64,000 bases of DNA from Margaritifera margaritifera. Its lineage: Eukaryota; Mollusca; Bivalvia; Unionida; Margaritiferidae. How positions within the stretch are numbered: the first letter of the stretch is position 1; the number at the start of each line of letters is the position of its first letter. Below the pieces are notes generated by a model, which made no database searches, was not told where the DNA came from, and worked only from the letters and a program-made list of their open reading frames with translations. The stretch covers positions 4,106,501 through 4,170,500 of the forward strand of contig JAQPZY010001628.1 in NCBI GenBank assembly GCA_029931535.1, written 5' to 3'. Below are positions 60,061-64,000 of this stretch, one piece after another. The translations under genes were made by a program, and so were the position numbers.

Positions 60061-60259
60061 ACTGTCTCACTACCGATTGGTCAAGTAATATATGCAAAGC
60101 ACTGTCTCACTACCGATTGGTCAAGTAATATATGCAAAGCACTGTCTCACTACCGATTGGTCAAGTAATATATGCAAAGCACTGTCTCACTACCGATTGG
60201 TCAAGTAATATATGCAAAGCACTGTCTCACTACCGATTGGTCAAGTAATATATGCAAAG
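60061..60259. repeat. 40-bp tandem repeat, 5 essentially perfect copies
   Basis: Copies at 60061, 60101, 60141, 60181 and 60221 each start ACTGTCTCACTACCGATTGG and continue TCAAGTAATATATGCAAAGC. All are identical except the last base of copy five. Perfect identity indicates very recent amplification. Confidence 0.98.
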
Positions 60260-60261
60260 AC

Positions 60262-62225
60262 AAAAACTCTTGGATGAAGGCAGGTGCTCTACAAAGAAAC
60301 TCTTTGGTCGTTTATTTAGTTCATTCAATATATCATGTTAACTTTGTGCAAAAGTCAGTTCCAGAGTTGTACTTCTTTTCAAGTCATGCGTGATAGTGCA
60401 TGACTTAGAATTCTCTGTTAGTAATATTTCATGGTACTGCGATGTTCTTAATTTTGTAGGAAACCAGTTACTATATGTTCATTAAAAAGTGCATCATCCA
60501 TGCAAAGGACAATAAAACATGTATTGCAAAGATAGCATACCGTATAGAGATGATCCTGCAAATATAATAAAATAATAGTAAAGATGAGGTTTCGGCGAAA
60601 TAGGTTCCTATAGCAAAATTCGATGGTGGTAGCCTATGCAATCACAGAGACATTTAACATTGGGAAAACAAAGGGAAACTAAAGAAAAGCACGAACAAAA
60701 TCGCTAGAACGAAGAAAAAGAAAACTTAATGTAACCTAAACGTTCAGGTACGAGTATAAGACCCAGGAATTTTATTTCGATCCCTAAATGCTTACATTTG
60801 AATACAACAAATGACAGCTCTCCTTACAATTCATAAATATCCATATTCATTGATTTTCACTCTATCGATTGCTTATTCCATTGTTGTTTATATAAACTAA
60901 AAGAAACCTGTGGGCTTGTTCAAGCATTGCTTTTGATACCTTCTCGCTCGAATGTTTTTATTATTTTTTTCATGAAAAAGAAATGAGAAATAATTGTGAG
61001 ATAATTAGAATTAGAAACTAAGAGTTTTCATCAAAATATTTAAGTTTTCATGTTAAATGTACCAAAGTTGAGTTTGCACTTGATATTGTGCAATTCAGTA
61101 TGGAATGCAAATTACTTTGTGACATTTCTCCTCTGGTACACATGCGTAAAAAGTGTTAGCTAAACATGACGTACTTATAAGGAACGTTATGAATAAACCA
61201 TGACAGTTACTACTTTTATTAGGACAAGCTGTAATGAAATTAAACCCTTTCCATTCATTCTGCCAGTTGCAATTCAGTTTTATACAGAACGTCTGTCATC
61301 CAACTCCCAAAGCAAGGTTTCCTGAGCGTTTCTATCAGCAAACGATTGAGACATATGAAACCCATCCAAAAACGTTTTTAAATGCACACAAAAAAAAGGA
61401 ATTCAATACACCGCCTTGGGCGTAATTGAGTAAAAAAAAACACGTGCGTCAGACAACAAAACTAAAAGTCTCGCCATCTTGTAATGCATAAACACTTTAG
61501 CATTGTAAAAAGAGGACACTGAGGTTCAATAGTTTCATTTCAGTAAGAGATTCCAATATCTGTCGAAAGCATAAATTGACGATGTTATTTGTTGGAGTAA
61601 AGGAATTTTGTGTCTATACAAAGAATTTGCCCACCAAAACATCCTTTATCAATTACAAATCATTATGATGTTTCATTTAAACAATATCGAGTGTATTGTC
61701 TACGACGCTGGCTCAACTAGTTTTAATTTTCAAAAATGAACACCCTATCCCCAATTCCTAACATTTCAAAAACCAACACATTACCCACCACAATACTTTA
61801 AACAGTGTCACCTTATCTTTAAAAACCTACCCCCTAGCCCCATGGAACAATAATAATTATTGAACACAGTTCTGAGGTTATAACCTCGAATACATATATT
61901 ATTAAGGCACAATGTCGGCATTCGATAGTTGAGTAATGACTTATATAAATGCCCGTAGCTCATTAGTAGAGATACGCACTAGGGTTAAACCTCCCTCTGC
62001 TATACATGAGTGTTCACCAGCCATTATTTTATATTTTCCAATTAATAGAATTCAAAACTTTAGATAAATAAATAATAGATTTAAGATTTAGAAAACTAAA
62101 TAAAAATAAAAACAAATAACAAGAAGTGTACCGTGTCAATTCCAGCAACTCAGCTTAACGCTCCAGTTAATAAACAAACTGCAAACATGTGTAAAGATAT
62201 AAAAATATAGTACAGAGAAAAAAAT
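60262..62225. other. No gene recognised; weak SINE-like head near 61950-61995
   Basis: GCCCGTAGCTCATTAGTAGA followed by GGGTTAAACCTCC resembles a compressed tRNA-like head with A and B boxes too close together, so it is at best a deleted SINE. Near 61272-61302 the words CAGTTTTATACAG and CGTCTGTCATCC recur in changed form at 40580-40611. The rest shows nothing supportable. Confidence 0.4.
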
Positions 62226-62231
62226 TATGTT

Positions 62232-63393
62232 ATGTATAAGCCACTGGAAAGTTTGGACAATTACACTTTAAAATTTGAACATAATAATTCCATTAACAGA
62301 TATAGAGCACGGTGTAACGTAAACGTTTGGCAAAATCAATTAAATTAGGCAGTATGGATGGCAACATTAAGATGAGGAATATCTTATTGGCATCTAACTG
62401 ATACTAGCGTAGCAAAATTAGTCAAATTACTATATAGGTTTCACATATAGTTTCAGATATGAAAACTGTTGTCTGAATCGAAATACCATTACCTGATAAT
62501 CAGTCTTTTAATTCTACAAACAATGGTCTAGATCTAACAAAATTAACAAAATCTATAATAAATTTAATATTCCCCCTCATCATGATTGGAGATATGTGAA
62601 TGGGAAAAATAAATATGTTGTTGAAAAAAGTTATGAAGAAAACAATATTGCACATCAGAGTTTTGGAGAACCTACACCAGATCATGTAAAATATGCCTAC
62701 AAACGTAAATATAATTACGGAGCTGGAACAGATGAATACTGGAGAACAATGCCTGCTGAAGAAATAAATATATTGTTTACAAGTGATGAAAAATACAGGA
62801 CGGACTTATTTCTTTCTGCAAGATATCAACGGACTAACAGATGAAGGAATATGTAGACTAAATCAAAGTATAAGGTCTTATGTGACATGCATTTTAGGTG
62901 GCCAGGTACAAAATATAACACCTATTAAGCATATTGTACGCAGTCTGTTTAAACTGTACATCACAAGGTAAAAGAGTTGCTTGAAAATGTAATTTTGGAT
63001 GAAGAAGAATATGGCTCGGATGAAAACATTTCAATAAGATTTCAGCAATATATTTCAGATTCGAAAGTAAGGCTAAACTGTGCTGTTGGTGATGATGGTA
63101 TATGTTCATTAACAGGTGATATGGTGATGAAAATAGGTAGCATGGTAGGTTACAATAACAATTTACAAAAGTCATCAGATACATTTAATCTAGGAATAAA
63201 TAATGCAATAAATACTGACCTGGTAAAAGATGGACTTCCAGCAGCTGATAATAATTCGTCAAAAGATATAATTGCACAGAACAAGCCAATTAATGTAAGA
63301 ATTAACACAATGACATTAGCAGCTAATAAAGAAATAACTATTATACAAACAGTTATATCAGGTAATGCTGCTGCTGCTGCTGCTTTTGTTTAG
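62232..63393 (+). pseudogene. Unidentified decayed coding region, plus strand
   Basis: Several consecutive plus-strand segments have protein-like composition but switch frame. 62232-62348 (38 codons from an ATG, SLDNYTLKFEHNNSINRYRA). 62376-62450 (YWHLTDTSVAKLVKLLYRF). 62512-62844 (DWRYVNGKNKYVVEKSYEEN, then TDEYWRTMPAEEINILFTSD). 62783-62971 (DINGLTDEGICRLNQSIRSY). 62977-63393 (LLENVILDEEEYGSDENISI, then INVRINTMTLAANKEITII and a poly-Ala tail). Segment boundaries look like single-base frameshifts in one ancestral gene rather than introns. I recognise no domain. It could be a dead host gene, a mobile element gene or an integrated DNA virus gene. Only the decayed-coding character is well supported. 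Confidence 0.5.
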
Positions 63394-63450
63394 CTAACTC
63401 AAGCAAATAACTGGCAATATGTTTCATAACTCTTTTTAATTTGTCAAGGA

Positions 63451-63621
63451 ATGAATCGGTACGATTCATCGCCACCACCACCAGCACTTGTTCCTCCACC
63501 TCCACCACCTCCTCCTCCTGCTAAACCTTTTTACAAACTTTGCTATGTTTATTTCAAGAGTTGTTACTATAATACATGTGGCTATAAAAATAACACGAAT
63601 TGTTACGTTGTTGTTCTTTAA
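63451..63621 (+). CDS. Short proline-rich open frame
   Basis: Fifty-six codons from an ATG: a short leader (MNRYDSS), then two runs of prolines separated by ALV, then AKPFYKLCYVYFKSCYYNTC. The proline runs come from a CCA/CCT microsatellite, so the frame may be an artefact. It follows the decayed plus-strand gene by 58 bp and ends where the minus-strand frame also ends. Confidence 0.2.
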   Translation: MNRYDSSPPPPALVPPPPPPPPPAKPFYKLCYVYFKSCYYNTCGYKNNTNCYVVVL

Positions 63622-63908
63622 AACGTTGTTAAATTCACAACTGAATGTACTTTTTTACTTTCGCATATTTGCAATATTTCTTGAATTAATATGAACTTTT
63701 TGCATCGTTTACACGCTGATATCTTTTTTATTACAGCTTTTTGTTTATCATACAATTCAACATCTAATTGTATTGATATTATTTTGAAATTTACTACGTT
63801 AACATCATCTACATAATCTCTCAATTCTCTTTCTTCTTCTGGATTAAATAACCTGTTAACATTTCCAACTTGAGGATAACCTCTTTCTAAATATCTTAGT
63901 TTATAAGC
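63618..63908 (-). pseudogene. Unidentified minus-strand coding fragment
   Basis: An open frame of about 96 codons with coding-like composition: YLERGYPQVGNVNRLFNPEE, then RELRDYVDDVNVVNFKIISI, then a CxxC-like ACKRCKKF and a basic tail. A stop (63909-63911) lies directly upstream. Beyond it, another frame (63929-64000) reads DTNLAEVFNAVREIHNDFAN into the window edge and looks like the preceding part of the same protein after a frameshift. The family is not recognised. It converges on the plus-strand decayed gene. Confidence 0.4.
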
Positions 63909-64000
63909 TTATTTTTAAAATCAACATTTTAGTTGGCAAAATCATTATGTATTTCTCTCACAGCATTAAAAACTTCTGCCAAATTTGTATCATCATCAAT

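Noticed and set aside
60172..60393. 73-codon frame starting in the 40-bp array
   Set aside because: Begins within perfect tandem repeats whose period is not a multiple of three; no motif beyond.

Overview
This is an AT-rich animal (metazoan) window dominated by repeats and remains of mobile elements. I see no complete, confidently identifiable host gene. The evidence for an animal genome is a Ty3/gypsy LTR retrotransposon with the unusual integrase-before-reverse-transcriptase gene order known from metazoan Gmr1-like elements, LINE and Penelope-like fragments, tRNA-derived SINE-like units, hAT-type MITEs, long (AT)n arrays and many minisatellites. The mix fits a marine invertebrate, perhaps a bivalve or other mollusc. 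That assignment is inference only.

Layout. 0.1-0.3 kb: 35-bp minisatellite. 0.58-7.22 kb: a full-length Gmr1-type LTR retrotransposon on the minus strand. It has 752-bp LTRs identical by eye, a 4-bp target duplication, a tRNA-Pro-type primer site, a polypurine tract, and one reading frame broken only by a single in-frame UGA. Solo LTRs of the same family lie at 29.8-30.7, 34.97-35.85 and 52.05-52.84 kb, all in the same orientation. 7.2-21 kb: mostly non-coding, with minisatellites (46, 50, 32, 58 and 21 bp periods), a roughly 770-bp tandem duplication carrying a fold-back motif, and one short ORF at 15.46 kb. 21.7-23.1 kb: a decayed non-LTR reverse transcriptase (minus) and a Penelope-like GIY-YIG fragment (plus). 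25.6-25.8 kb: a hAT-like MITE inside a minisatellite. 28.1 and 41.4 kb: tRNA-derived SINEs. 31.7-33.6 kb: a diverged duplication. 40.07-40.24 kb: a second hAT-like MITE with a perfect 8-bp target duplication. 45.2-45.7 kb: minisatellite with a nested duplication. 49.6-50.83 kb: decayed LINE ORF1-like gene (minus) and a possible endonuclease remnant. 54.3-59.5 kb: a 7-copy minisatellite followed by a roughly 113-copy, 4.6-kb satellite of 41 bp that contains an internal higher-order duplication. 60.06-60.26 kb: five essentially perfect 40-bp copies. 62.2-64.0 kb: an unidentified decayed coding cluster, with plus-strand and minus-strand parts converging, running off the right edge.

The only reading frames that work together are those of the LTR element. 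Its single frame carries a capsid-like region, zinc knuckle, protease, integrase, reverse transcriptase and RNase H between its LTRs. Everything else is either a fragment of a mobile element or tandem DNA. The most unusual items are the gene order and lone UGA of the LTR element, the structured 41-bp satellite, and the unidentified decayed cluster at the right edge.
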